This document shows positions 29,673 through 39,731 of a stretch of DNA of 64,000 nucleotides, in pieces; position 1 is the first letter of the stretch, and each line of letters starts with the position of its first letter. This DNA comes from Deltaproteobacteria bacterium (lineage in GTDB: Bacteria; Desulfobacterota; Syntrophia; Syntrophales; JAFGHS01). Below the pieces are notes generated by a model. That model was not told where the DNA came from. It saw nothing but the letters and a program-made list of their open reading frames with translations, and ran no database searches. Location: contig JAFGLN010000014.1 of NCBI GenBank assembly GCA_016928025.1, positions 1 to 64,000 on the forward strand, in the 5' to 3' direction. A program made the position numbers and the translations under genes.

Positions 29673-31570
29673 CCTTTCATGATTTCATCGGACACGAAGA
29701 CGCCAAACGGGCCCTGATCTTAAATGCCATCGACCCCCGATGCGGCGGCGTCCTGTTTATCGGCGAAAAAGGCTGCGGAAAGTCGACGCTGGCCAGGCTT
29801 TATCGCCGGCTGTTGCCCGAAGAGACGCCCTTTGTGAACCTCCCCTTGAATATCACACAGGATGCCCTGCTGGGGGCCGTCGATATGGAGGCCACATTAA
29901 GAGCGGGGCGCAAGGTGCTCCAGCGGAGTCTTTTAAAACGGGCGGACGGGGGCATCCTCTATATCGACGACGTCAATCTGCTGGCGCCGGAGATCATGGC
30001 CCTCGTCCGGGAAGGTCAGCATCCCCCAAAGGCGGCGGAGATCGAAGAAGATTTGGCCGCGAACGGTTGCCCGGAATTCATTCTTCTGGGCAGCATGAAT
30101 CCCGAAGAAGGCCCCTTGTCGCCCCATGTCCTCGATCGCTTCGGCATGTGCGTCCTGTGGGAGGGCCTCAAAGATGCGGAACAAAAAATGGCCGTCATGA
30201 AAAGGGCGCTGTCCGGCGCCGATGCAGCATCCGTTGCGCATCGATCGACAAAAGGCCGTCAGGCGGATCTTCCGTCACCCGACGAGAAACTGAAAACGGA
30301 AATCCGGGAATCCCGGCAAGTGCTGAACCATGTCTTTGTTCCCCCGGAGATTTATGATTATCTTGCACAGCTGTGCGTCGAAAACGACGTCGGCAGCCAT
30401 CGGGGCGATCTTTTTCTGTTCGCCGCCGCCCGTGCCTACGCCGCCTTCCGCCGGGATAAGGCCGTGACGAAGGAGCATTGCGATACGGTCTTGCCACTGG
30501 TCCTTTTACACCGGAAAAAAATATTGCAGGAGATGGAGGAACAACACCGGCAGGCTGATGCTCATCGGGAAGACCCGGAGAAGGGAAAAGAAGAACCGGA
30601 AAAGGAGCAGCCCCGGGACGCGGAATCGTCTGCGGAAAAATCCGACGCCCCTGAAGACAAAACCCCTGAAAAACCGGACGATTCGCATGAAACAAAGCGC
30701 GAATCCCGTGATGCGGAAGAAACCTTCGCCGTCGGCGAGGCCTTCAAGGTCCGGCGCCTGTTTTTCCGCAAAGACCGGATGAACCGCGATCTGTCGGGGC
30801 GAAGGACAAAGACCGGCTCCCGAACCCACCGGGGCCGCCATATCAAAAACATCCTCAGGGAAAACGGCGACATCGCCATCGATGCCACCATCCGGGCGGC
30901 CGCCCCGTTTCAGACGGTCCGCGGACGGACGGACCTGATGCTGATCCGCCGGGAGGATTTCCGGTTCAAACAGCGGGAAAGAAAGATGGGGCATTTCGTT
31001 GTCTTTGTCGTGGACGGATCGGGGTCCATGGGGGCCAAGCGGCGGATGGTGGAGACCAAAGGCGCTATTATGTCCCTCCTGATCGACTGCTATCAGAAAA
31101 GGGATTCGGTGTCCATGATCGTCTTCCGGAAGGACAAGGCCGAAGTGGTCTTGCAGCCGACGTCCAGTGTGCAGGCGGCGGCAAAACGGCTGAGCGACAT
31201 CCCCGTCGGCGGCAAGACGCCTTTGACCGCCGGCCTGGTCGAAGCCTTCAAGCTGATCAAACGCATCCGGATGAAGTCTTTCGAGATGCGATGCCTCGTG
31301 GTCCTCATTACGGACGGCCGGGCCAACCACAGTCTCTCCAGAGCACCCGTTCGCGAGGAAATCCCCAAAGCCGCCAGGCTGCTCGGCACATTACCGTTTT
31401 GCGATTTCGTCGTTGTCGACACGGAAGACAAGGGCCGTTTTATTAAAACCGATCTCGCCCGGGATGTCGCAACTTTTCTGGGAGCCGATTACTTCCTGAT
31501 CGAGACATTAAAAACGGATCATCTGACGGGAATCGTTCAAACAAAAAAAGCGGCCTTTCTTCAAAGCTAA
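29669..31570 (+). CDS. Magnesium chelatase subunit D-like (AAA + acidic linker + VWA)
   Basis: [25 protein letters not shown]-rich linker [48 protein letters not shown] overlap with the preceding gene. Confidence 0.94.
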   Translation: MTFHDFIGHEDAKRALILNAIDPRCGGVLFIGEKGCGKSTLARLYRRLLPEETPFVNLPLNITQDALLGAVDMEATLRAGRKVLQRSLLKRADGGILYIDDVNLLAPEIMALVREGQHPPKAAEIEEDLAANGCPEFILLGSMNPEEGPLSPHVLDRFGMCVLWEGLKDAEQKMAVMKRALSGADAASVAHRSTKGRQADLPSPDEKLKTEIRESRQVLNHVFVPPEIYDYLAQLCVENDVGSHRGDLFLFAAARAYAAFRRDKAVTKEHCDTVLPLVLLHRKKILQEMEEQHRQADAHREDPEKGKEEPEKEQPRDAESSAEKSDAPEDKTPEKPDDSHETKRESRDAEETFAVGEAFKVRRLFFRKDRMNRDLSGRRTKTGSRTHRGRHIKNILRENGDIAIDATIRAAAPFQTVRGRTDLMLIRREDFRFKQRERKMGHFVVFVVDGSGSMGAKRRMVETKGAIMSLLIDCYQKRDSVSMIVFRKDKAEVVLQPTSSVQAAAKRLSDIPVGGKTPLTAGLVEAFKLIKRIRMKSFEMRCLVVLITDGRANHSLSRAPVREEIPKAARLLGTLPFCDFVVVDTEDKGRFIKTDLARDVATFLGADYFLIETLKTDHLTGIVQTKKAAFLQS

Positions 31571-31859
31571 TGACATTTCCGGCTGTTTCATCGACCATTG
31601 GCCTCAATAACCCCTTTTATCGGATTAAATCCGGACCACGTCGTTAATGGCGATATCTTGTCCGGAAATTCATCCACCCCCGGCGCAAAAATGGCTTGTT
31701 GTCTCTTCCACCTGTTGCGTTCTCCAATGTCGAGGACGGTTTTTACATTTAAAAAAACAAAGAAAAATCATTAAGCACTTGACCGTCGGCAGGGGAATCA
31801 ATATGATTTAAAATCTAATTAGTCACTTATAAGACCTTTTAAAAACAGGAGGCTTTGCC

Positions 31860-32279
31860 ATGTCGGATTTAATCAGGTTCGGGGTATCGCTGGAAAAGGA
31901 TCTGCTGGAAAAGTTTGATGCCTTAATCGGCGAAAAAAGATATACCAACCGTTCCGAAGCCATCAGAGATTTGATCAGAGATGCCCTGGTCAAAAAAGAA
32001 TGGCAGGAAAACCGGGACGTAACCGGCGCCATTACCCTGGTTTACGATCATCACCGGCGGGGATTGATCAGCCGTTTGACGGACATTCAACATGACTGCC
32101 ACCACAGCATTTTGTCGACTCAGCACATCCATATCGATCATGATCATTGTTTCGAGATTATTGTGTTCAGAGGGCAGGCCATCGACATGGAAGCCCTATA
32201 CAGCCGTTTAAAATCCACCAAAGGCGTCGAGCATGCCGGTTTATCCATGACGGCGGTGATTGACAAAACGTCCACGTAG
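31860..32279 (+). CDS. nikR: Nickel-responsive regulator NikR (ribbon-helix-helix + ACT-like)
   Basis: RFGVSLEKDLLEKFDALIGEKRYTNRSEAIRDLIRDALV RHH; metal-site region QHDCHHSILSTQHIHIDHDHCFEIIVFRG retains the NikR His/His/His/Cys ligand pattern. Confidence 0.95.
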   Translation: MSDLIRFGVSLEKDLLEKFDALIGEKRYTNRSEAIRDLIRDALVKKEWQENRDVTGAITLVYDHHRRGLISRLTDIQHDCHHSILSTQHIHIDHDHCFEIIVFRGQAIDMEALYSRLKSTKGVEHAGLSMTAVIDKTST

Positions 32280-32288
32280 GAAACGGAT

Positions 32289-33494
32289 ATGAAAATTTTA
32301 TACTACGATTGTTTTGCCGGAATCAGCGGCGATATGAACCTTGCGGCCTTGATTGATTTGGGTGTCGACCAAACGTATCTCATCGGTGAACTGAAAAAGC
32401 TGTCTGTCAATCTCTATGAAATCAGAATCAGCAGGGATCAAAGAAAAGGCATTACAGGCACAAAGGTAGACGTCATCGTCGCTTCGGAAGACGGTCATGG
32501 AGACGGGCAGCATAAACATCATCACGACCATTTCCGAACACTCAAAAACATAAAACAAATCATTGGGAAAAGCACCTTATCCGAAAATGTAAAGGGCCTC
32601 AGCCTGGATATCTTCACGAGACTAGCCCAGACAGAAGCCAAAATTCACGGGTCCGCCGTTGATGACGTCCATTTCCACGAGGTCGGCGCCGTCGATTCTA
32701 TTGTCGATATCGTGGGAGCGTCGATTTGTCTCGATTATCTCAATGTCGATAAAATATTTTGTTCTCCCGTCCAGGTAGGTGGTGGATTCGTGACCTGCGC
32801 CCATGGCACGTTTCCTGTCCCCGCACCGGCAACGGCGGAGTTGCTCAAAGGCATTCCCATGAGATCAGGCCTTGTACCTTTTGAAACCACAACACCAACA
32901 GGCGCTGCAATCCTGTCTGCGACAGTTTCCGCCTTTACAGAAAACATCCGGTTTATTGCGAAGAAAATAGGGTACGGCATTGGCCACCGGGATACGGACA
33001 TTCCCAATGTCCTGCGGGTCTATCTCGGAGAAACGGACGAAGAAAAGCCTGCAGTGGATGTTGAAACGGGGGAAGCCCTGCTTCTGGAATGCAATATCGA
33101 CGACATGAACCCGGAGCTTTATGAAGATGTTATCGAGCAGCTCTTCAAAAGCGGTGCCCAGGATGTCTTTCTTACCGCCATTATCATGAAAAAATCACGG
33201 CCGGCCGTGAAAATCAGCGTCCTTTGCAACGAGGAAACCAGGCAGGCCATCGAAAACATTCTTCTGCTTCAGACATCGACTCTGGGGCTCCGAACTTTCC
33301 GGGCTTCCAAAACCATGCTGAAAAGAGCGTTCTCGAAAAAATCAACGAAATACGGCCAGATTACCTTTAAAGACGCCTATTACGGAGGCAAAAAAATTAA
33401 ATCCAAGCCGGAATACGAAGACGTAAAAAAACTGGCAAAAAAAACGGGAGTCAGTATCCAGGAAATTTATGAAAGCCTGAAGTCCGAAAATTGA
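32289..33494 (+). CDS. larC: Nickel pincer cofactor biosynthesis protein LarC
   Basis: ILYYDCFAGISGDMNLAALIDLGVD; His-rich EDGHGDGQHKHHHDHF; VHFHEVGAVDSIVDIVGA; LLLECNIDDMNPELYEDVIEQLFKSGAQDVFLTAIIMKKSRP. Confidence 0.96.
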   Translation: MKILYYDCFAGISGDMNLAALIDLGVDQTYLIGELKKLSVNLYEIRISRDQRKGITGTKVDVIVASEDGHGDGQHKHHHDHFRTLKNIKQIIGKSTLSENVKGLSLDIFTRLAQTEAKIHGSAVDDVHFHEVGAVDSIVDIVGASICLDYLNVDKIFCSPVQVGGGFVTCAHGTFPVPAPATAELLKGIPMRSGLVPFETTTPTGAAILSATVSAFTENIRFIAKKIGYGIGHRDTDIPNVLRVYLGETDEEKPAVDVETGEALLLECNIDDMNPELYEDVIEQLFKSGAQDVFLTAIIMKKSRPAVKISVLCNEETRQAIENILLLQTSTLGLRTFRASKTMLKRAFSKKSTKYGQITFKDAYYGGKKIKSKPEYEDVKKLAKKTGVSIQEIYESLKSEN

Positions 33495-33542
33495 TCATTT
33501 CATGTATTTGGCAAGTGCAGAAAAGACAGAAAGGTTGCCTGA

Positions 33543-34292
33543 ATGAACGCCGATTCATTGAAGAAAATACTGGAGGATATCCGCGACGGACAAATAGACG
33601 TGAACGCGGGAGTTGATCTGCTGAAAAATTTGCCTTACGTGGATATCGGCCATACAAAGATCGATACCCACCGGGAACTGCGGAGCGGCTATCCGGAAGT
33701 GATCTATTGTCCCGGTAAAACCATAGATCAAATAAAGTCCATATTTCAGGCCATGCTGGAACGGGATTCCAACATCCTGGCTACACGCGCGAGTGAAGAA
33801 GTTTATTCGTCAATCAAAGCGATTTGTCCGGATGCGGTTTATCATTCCCTGCCCAAAGCCATCTCCGTCAAGAAAAAAGGAATGGAACCGCAGGAAGGGT
33901 ATATTGCCTGCATCACGGCAGGAACATCAGACATCCCGGTCGCTGAAGAAGCGGCCATTACGGCGGAACTTTTTGGTAATCGTGTCGAGAGAATTTTCGA
34001 TGCCGGTGTCGCGGGCATCCACCGGCTTTTTCACAATCTCGATCTCATTAAAGGCGCCCGGGTCAACATCGTCGTTGCCGGTATGGACGGTGCCCTCCCC
34101 AGCGTCATCGGCGGACTGGTCGATAAACCTGTAATCGCCGTGCCGACCAGTATTGGATACGGCGCCAGTTTCAATGGCCTGGCGGCCCTTTTATCCATGC
34201 TGAACACGTGCGCCAACGGCGTCTGTGTCGTCAATATCGACAACGGTTACGGCGCCGGTTATGCCGCCAGCGTCATCAACCGCCTGCGGTGA
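33543..34292 (+). CDS. larB: Nickel pincer cofactor biosynthesis protein LarB (AIR carboxylase-like)
   Basis: YVDIGHTKIDTHRELRSGYPEVIYCPGKTIDQI; TAGTSDIPVAEEAAITAELFGNRVERIFDAGVAGIHRL; VVAGMDGALPSVIGGLVDKPVIAVPTSIGYGASFNGLAALLSMLNTCANGVCVVNIDNGYGAGYAA. Confidence 0.96.
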   Translation: MNADSLKKILEDIRDGQIDVNAGVDLLKNLPYVDIGHTKIDTHRELRSGYPEVIYCPGKTIDQIKSIFQAMLERDSNILATRASEEVYSSIKAICPDAVYHSLPKAISVKKKGMEPQEGYIACITAGTSDIPVAEEAAITAELFGNRVERIFDAGVAGIHRLFHNLDLIKGARVNIVVAGMDGALPSVIGGLVDKPVIAVPTSIGYGASFNGLAALLSMLNTCANGVCVVNIDNGYGAGYAASVINRLR

Positions 34293-34388
34293 CCCCATGC
34301 TTGAAGCGGCATGGCCGCGATGCTGTTTTGCGGACCAATCAATATTCGCAGTTAAGATATTTATTTTTAAAAGAAAAGATATTTACTT

Positions 34389-34706
34389 ATGCCTGTTTAT
34401 TTACAAATCATTCTCATTGTTGTGGCCATCATCGTCTTTTATCTCCTGACTTTGTATCTGGCCGGTCTGGGCATCCGGCGTCTTTGTTTCAGGATCATTA
34501 CCGACCTGGAAGAGGCAAAGGCCTTCAATGCCGCCAAGGCTATCGAACTGCCCGACAGCAGACGCAACTTTTTCCGGGTCGGTACGGGCAATCTGCAACC
34601 CAGAGCCTTGAATGTCCTGATCGCCGATGGTCTGGTCGTCAAAACCGGAACCGGCAAATATTATTTGAATAAAGAAAAGGTGGCCGAAATGAAAGGCAAA
34701 CCATGA
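34389..34706 (+). CDS. Small single-TM protein with a wHTH-like C-terminus, function unknown
   Basis: MPVYLQIILIVVAIIVFYLLTLYLAGLGIRRL TM segment; ALNVLIADGLVVKTGTGKYYLNKEKVAEM. ATGA-type overlap with the next ORF. Confidence 0.7.
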   Translation: MPVYLQIILIVVAIIVFYLLTLYLAGLGIRRLCFRIITDLEEAKAFNAAKAIELPDSRRNFFRVGTGNLQPRALNVLIADGLVVKTGTGKYYLNKEKVAEMKGKP

Positions 34707-35503
34707 AAATCGATTCAGTCAAACTGGTCTACTTCTCACCGACGCAGACAACAGAGAAAGTCTTGAAGGCCATCGCCAAAGGCATCGGCGCAGGAAAAGT
34801 TCAGGATGTCAACTTGACGGGTCCTGATTCCGGTCCCCCTGCGGACGAACCGGGTGAGCCCACGCTCTATATTTTTGGTTTTCCCGTTTACGGCGGTCGT
34901 CTGCCGGCCCTGGCGGTGAAACGGTTTTCGAAGATAAAAAGCAGCGGCATGCCCGCCGTCATTGTCGTCGTCTACGGAAACCGCGCTTATGACGATTCCC
35001 TCCTGGAGCTTCGGGATCTGGTCAGCGAAAACGGCTTCATTCCTATAGCCGGCGGAGCCTTTATCGGAGAGCATTCTTTTGCGAACGAACATGCGCCCAT
35101 CGCCATTAGCCGTCCCGATCAAAAGGACCTGGAAAAAGCGCAGGGCTTTGGAACCGCTATTGCAAACTGCTTACGGAATATGAACGCACCCGACGAACGA
35201 AAAGCCCTTCGTGTCCCCGGCAATTTTCCGTATCGAGAATACCGGGCACCGTCCGGTATCTCGCCATATACCGATACGGACCTGTGTTCACAATGCGAAA
35301 CCTGTGTCGATGTCTGCCCCACCGGGGCCATTCATCTGGACGGTGAGATCATGACAAATGCGGAACGGTGCATCGTTTGTTGCGCCTGCATAAAAAAATG
35401 CCCCGGCGGCGCGCGGATTAGGGAGGCGCCTCGGATCAAAAAGGTCGTCCAATGGCTGAGCGAAAACTTTCAACAGCGGAAGGAACCGGAAATATTTTGT
35501 TAA
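34703..35503 (+). CDS. Flavodoxin-like / 2x[4Fe-4S] ferredoxin protein (EFR1-type)
   Basis: VKLVYFSPTQTTEKVLKAIAKGIG flavodoxin-like start; CSQCETCVDVCPTGAI and CIVCCACIKKCPGGA. Confidence 0.9.
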   Translation: MKIDSVKLVYFSPTQTTEKVLKAIAKGIGAGKVQDVNLTGPDSGPPADEPGEPTLYIFGFPVYGGRLPALAVKRFSKIKSSGMPAVIVVVYGNRAYDDSLLELRDLVSENGFIPIAGGAFIGEHSFANEHAPIAISRPDQKDLEKAQGFGTAIANCLRNMNAPDERKALRVPGNFPYREYRAPSGISPYTDTDLCSQCETCVDVCPTGAIHLDGEIMTNAERCIVCCACIKKCPGGARIREAPRIKKVVQWLSENFQQRKEPEIFC

Positions 35504-35614
35504 GTCGCCAACGTTTTCATATTCTGTCGTAATGTTTCAAGAGTAAAATATATTGACAGGTATGAATGATCTCCCTATACTCCGCACTAAAGCTGATCAT
35601 GCTCAGCGGGGGAG

Positions 35615-37564
35615 ATGATGCGCTATCCAGAGGTGCTTGTCCAGAGAACCACTAACGAAGCGGATTTACCTGATATTATATCGTTTCTAATTTACGGCTA
35701 TCAATCGGTTTCAAAAACTTTTAAAAAGCTTATCGGCAGGACGGAAACACGCACGGTCGATATTTTCAGCATTTGCAATGTTCGCGGTCGAGCGTCCCTG
35801 CCGGTCATGGTTTTGACGATCCTGGTTCTTCTTATCCTGACTGCCGGTCCCCTATCGGCCCAGCCTAAAGAAACGGCCAGCCTTTCACCGGAAAAAACTA
35901 AAGTCGTCATCGGACCGTTTCTCGAACAGTTGGAAGACCCGGAAGGCGCATTAACCCTGGCGGACGTTCAATCGCCCCGGACACATTCCCGTTTTCGACC
36001 CAACACCTATCACGATATTCATATCGGCCATACCCGGTCGACCTGGTGGTTCCGGTTCAAGCTAAAAAAGGCCCCGGACCATCAGGGAAAAAAAGCCGGC
36101 GGAAATGTCCATCCCGCATATTTCATCGAGTTCGATAAGCCCGGCATCCGATCCATCGACTTTTACATTCCGATTAAAAGCGACGTACAAGGCCCGGCGG
36201 GAATCCAATGGATTGTAAAGAAAACCGGGATGGGGCGTTCCTTCGCATTCCGGGACATTCCTTTCCGCACTTATATCCTTCAATTGCCGGAAAATTTCGC
36301 GGATGCCGAATACATTTATCTCCGTGTCCAGTCGGTCATGAGCATCAATATGCAGGTTACGGTTTGGTCCGTCGAAGGCATGACAAAAAGAGTTTGGTTG
36401 GATACCCTCGGCTTCGGCATCATTTATGGCATTATGGCGGCCATGATCCTCTATAACCTGTGCCTCCTCATTTTTCTCAAAGACCGGGCTTATTTATATT
36501 ATATCATCTATATGGCCAGCATGCTGCTTCACCTCCTCTTCGGTTACGGTCAGTTGACGGTGTTGTTTGAAATCCCGCCATCGATCCACCAGACGCTGTT
36601 CTGGGTCATTTTGGGAAATGTCTGGCTTTGGAGCATCATCTTCGTCAGAATATTCCTGGACACGCCCCGGAACACCCCCCGGCTGGACCGCGTGATTCGG
36701 GTCGTCATCATCGTTGCCCTGGGGATGATCCTTTCCGGGCTCTTTCAATTTGACCGACTGACCAATATTATCAACAACCTTCTCTGTCCCGTCGGATCGG
36801 TCCTCGGTTTTACCGCCGCCGTCCTCTGTATCCGCAAGGGCTTCCGTCCCGCCTGGTATTATCTGATTGCCTGGAGCGTTTTACTGGCGGGTATCACGCT
36901 GTATGCCATCGGCGGCATTCTGATTGAACGGAGTTTTGCGGCCCTTTATACCCTGGCCATCGGTTCGGCCTTTGAGGCCATACTGCTCTCATTAGCACTG
37001 GCGGAACGAATAAGGACCCTGAGGGTGCAGAAGGAAGAGCTCGAAATCCGTGAAAGCCGTCTCAAGGAGATGATGTTGCGTGACGGCCTGACAAACCTTT
37101 ATAATTATCGCTACATGCTGGCGCGACTCGCCGGTGAAATCGAAACGGCCCAGCGGTTGGACGTTGCATTAACCCTTTTGATGATCGATGTGGATCATTT
37201 CAAGCAATTCAACGATACCTATGGACACGTAGAGGGAGATAAAGTTTTGCAGCAAATAGGCGGCATTATGATCCAATGCTCCCGCCAAAGCGATATCGCC
37301 TGCCGATACGGCGGTGAGGAATTTACGGTGATCCTTAGCGGGGCGGATATCAAAGACGGCTTCCATGCGGCGGAGCGAATACGGCAGGCCGTTGCGGGTG
37401 TTTCATTTTTTCCGCGGGTGGGCAAAATCGTCAATATTTCCGTCAGTATCGGCGCAGCTTCTTTAAAAAAAGGTGAAAAAGAGGAAGATCTCATCAAGCG
37501 TGCTGATGAGGCCCTCTATCGGGCCAAGGCGACAGGGCGAAACCGTATTGTCATCTTCGAATAG
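35615..37564 (+). CDS. 7TMR-DISM diguanylate cyclase (GGDEF)
   Basis: DISM-like extracellular domain, 7 TMs, and GGDEF domain with YGGEEFTVIL. An alternative start at 35807 would give a cleaner signal peptide. Confidence 0.9.
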   Translation: MMRYPEVLVQRTTNEADLPDIISFLIYGYQSVSKTFKKLIGRTETRTVDIFSICNVRGRASLPVMVLTILVLLILTAGPLSAQPKETASLSPEKTKVVIGPFLEQLEDPEGALTLADVQSPRTHSRFRPNTYHDIHIGHTRSTWWFRFKLKKAPDHQGKKAGGNVHPAYFIEFDKPGIRSIDFYIPIKSDVQGPAGIQWIVKKTGMGRSFAFRDIPFRTYILQLPENFADAEYIYLRVQSVMSINMQVTVWSVEGMTKRVWLDTLGFGIIYGIMAAMILYNLCLLIFLKDRAYLYYIIYMASMLLHLLFGYGQLTVLFEIPPSIHQTLFWVILGNVWLWSIIFVRIFLDTPRNTPRLDRVIRVVIIVALGMILSGLFQFDRLTNIINNLLCPVGSVLGFTAAVLCIRKGFRPAWYYLIAWSVLLAGITLYAIGGILIERSFAALYTLAIGSAFEAILLSLALAERIRTLRVQKEELEIRESRLKEMMLRDGLTNLYNYRYMLARLAGEIETAQRLDVALTLLMIDVDHFKQFNDTYGHVEGDKVLQQIGGIMIQCSRQSDIACRYGGEEFTVILSGADIKDGFHAAERIRQAVAGVSFFPRVGKIVNISVSIGAASLKKGEKEEDLIKRADEALYRAKATGRNRIVIFE

Positions 37565-37606
37565 GGAAGATATCCGTCGGGTAGCGAATTGGCTGTATAA
37601 TAACCG

Positions 37607-38593
37607 TTAGCGTTTTGTCTTTTTCCCGGATGTTAACATTCGAGATATGGCCTGAAATTCATGATCGGTACCGTCATAATCGTACGTCGCCTCCAGGCCT
37701 TCCATGGGAACGATCTTGAGATGACCCCGAAAGAATACGGATAAGATTTCTTCCACTTCGCTGATGCGCAAGTCTTTCTTGACGAAATATTTGGAATACA
37801 CATTGGGGTATCCCAGCTTTCGGGTAATTCGAAAAAGTTCCAGCTGGGCCTTCGGCATGAGCAGTTTGCGGATATTGTAAGCCGTATTGGCACCGGCCAC
37901 ATTCAGTTTGAAAGGATTAGCCGACAGGAGAGATGAAAGGCGAAAACCCTGCCGCCCGAACTTATCGGTTCGGCCGGGGAATTGAAACGCCGTGTCGTTA
38001 ATGAGAAGAAGGGGAAGCCTGCCGAGCTTGTCTTTCTCTTTGTCCAGCAGAACCGCCGGCACAATAAGATCTGCCTCCGACTCATACAAATCAGTCAATT
38101 CCGCGAAGCGACTGATGAATTCCTTGGTCGTCAGCGGCGAATCGGACGCGATAAACAGGGCGTGCTTTTTCAATTGATAAGCTTTCGTTGCGGCATAGCC
38201 CTTGATGACGTTTCCGGCCAAAGAGCTATGCCTGAACTTGCCGTCGGTGATATGAAAGGTCTTGATGACGTCCTGCATGAGCGGCGCATCTTGATTGAGA
38301 ATGACGCACTTTTTGTCATAACGGTTGATGAAATCCCCCAACCGTTGTTCTAGCAAAGTCTGGTGGCCGACAATGATAATTTCACTGATGGCTTCGCAGT
38401 CGAACAACACCTCCAGCGTATATTGGATCAGCGGCTTGCTGACGGGCTTGCCGTCGATGATGGACGTGAATTCTCTGAGTGGTTTATAACCGGATTCAAT
38501 GTATTTCTCACCGTAATGTTCGGCAACAATCCGGCTGTATTTTTTCACTTCGCGTACATTGTTGTAACCGGCCATTAAAACCGCACTCGTCAT
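37607..38593 (-). CDS. Nucleotidyltransferase-fold (MobA/IspD-like NTP transferase) protein
   Basis: MTSAVLMAGYNNVRE...YKPLREFTSIIDGKPVSKPLIQYTLEVLFDCEAISEIIIVG; ALFIASDSPLTTKEFI. Internal ATG 38593 preferred over the track start. Confidence 0.75.
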   Translation of the reverse strand: MTSAVLMAGYNNVREVKKYSRIVAEHYGEKYIESGYKPLREFTSIIDGKPVSKPLIQYTLEVLFDCEAISEIIIVGHQTLLEQRLGDFINRYDKKCVILNQDAPLMQDVIKTFHITDGKFRHSSLAGNVIKGYAATKAYQLKKHALFIASDSPLTTKEFISRFAELTDLYESEADLIVPAVLLDKEKDKLGRLPLLLINDTAFQFPGRTDKFGRQGFRLSSLLSANPFKLNVAGANTAYNIRKLLMPKAQLELFRITRKLGYPNVYSKYFVKKDLRISEVEEILSVFFRGHLKIVPMEGLEATYDYDGTDHEFQAISRMLTSGKKTKR

Positions 38594-38699
38594 TTCCAGA
38601 ATCACTCCTTTTTTTCGGATCACTGCATTCTACGTGTCGTTTTTCGGATCATATCAATTTTTCACTCGAAATCAAGCATAAAGTCCTTACATTCATTTC

Positions 38700-39731
38700 T
38701 TACAAGTCTTTAATCGCCACGTGTTTTTCAACCAGATTGGCCAGGATGGCGATTTTGTCGGTATCCTCAGGCGTGATGAGCGCTTCCAGACCGTCAATCT
38801 GCTTCGCTACCTGAAAGGTATCGTGGGCGACCAAAAGCAGGGGAATGCCCTTTTCCTGAGCCATCGCAATGATGTTGGAAGGAGGAATGATGTTGTTCGT
38901 CAGGACGACCCCGGCGCTTTCGCTGCCCAGGGCGGCAAGGATCATGTCATCCCGGTCCCCACTGGTAATAATCAGTTTGTTTTCCCGGTTGAACACGGGA
39001 TTTCTCATGCAGGTTTCCGCGGACGTGGCCCCTACAAAAACATGCTTCACGACATTGCCCAGTCCCTTTTCACCGCCCAGGATCTTGGCGAAAAGGGCAT
39101 CGGCAAGATAATGCATGGAATAATGGGTCAGACGCTCTTCATAGGGAATGACGCCCAGGACCGGGATGCCCAAGCCGGCAAGGTCCTTCATATGGGTTTC
39201 CTTAAAATCTTCGGGATCACGAATCTTATTGATGACGACGCCACGAAGACGACAGTCGGACAGATTAAAATATTTATGGATGAAATGGATATCATCCAAA
39301 ATAACATCATCCTCTCCGGAGGCAACGACAATTACCTCGGCGCCTGAACAGCAAGCCAGGGTCAGAGAATCCAGCGATACGGATGCCCCGTAACGGAAGT
39401 CTTTGCCGCCTTCGATGAAAAGGACCTCCGTATCGGCGGATGCGTTTTTTATCATTTCACCGATGATTCGTCTGACGCTGCTTTCATCATGGATATAGCG
39501 GAGTTTGGCGTGATTAAAGCCGAGCGTGATGCTGTCGGGATCCAAGTCCAGTCCCCATAATCTAATGATCAGGCTGGCATCATAATCCCAGTTTTTTTTC
39601 CGCTGATAGATTAAACGGTCGCCAAACGGTTTCAGATAACTGTATTGCTTTTTTTGCGCTGCCGCCAGTCCCATAATGAAGCTGGTTTTCCCGGCATTTT
39701 CACGCGTTGAAGCGATAAGATAGGTATTCAT
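38700..39731 (-). CDS. BioD-like P-loop + DRTGG domain protein (Pta N-terminal-like)
   Basis: TYLIASTRENAGKTSFIMGLAAAQKK P-loop; VLFIEGGKDFRYGASVSLDSLTLACCSGAEVIVV; C-terminal DRTGG-like segment. Confidence 0.8.
   Translation of the reverse strand: MNTYLIASTRENAGKTSFIMGLAAAQKKQYSYLKPFGDRLIYQRKKNWDYDASLIIRLWGLDLDPDSITLGFNHAKLRYIHDESSVRRIIGEMIKNASADTEVLFIEGGKDFRYGASVSLDSLTLACCSGAEVIVVASGEDDVILDDIHFIHKYFNLSDCRLRGVVINKIRDPEDFKETHMKDLAGLGIPVLGVIPYEERLTHYSMHYLADALFAKILGGEKGLGNVVKHVFVGATSAETCMRNPVFNRENKLIITSGDRDDMILAALGSESAGVVLTNNIIPPSNIIAMAQEKGIPLLLVAHDTFQVAKQIDGLEALITPEDTDKIAILANLVEKHVAIKDL

Noticed and set aside
30540-30720. Short E/K/P-rich repeats in the ChlD-like gene
   Set aside because: This is the normal acidic/proline-rich linker between the AAA and VWA domains of BchD/ChlD proteins, not a separate repeat element.
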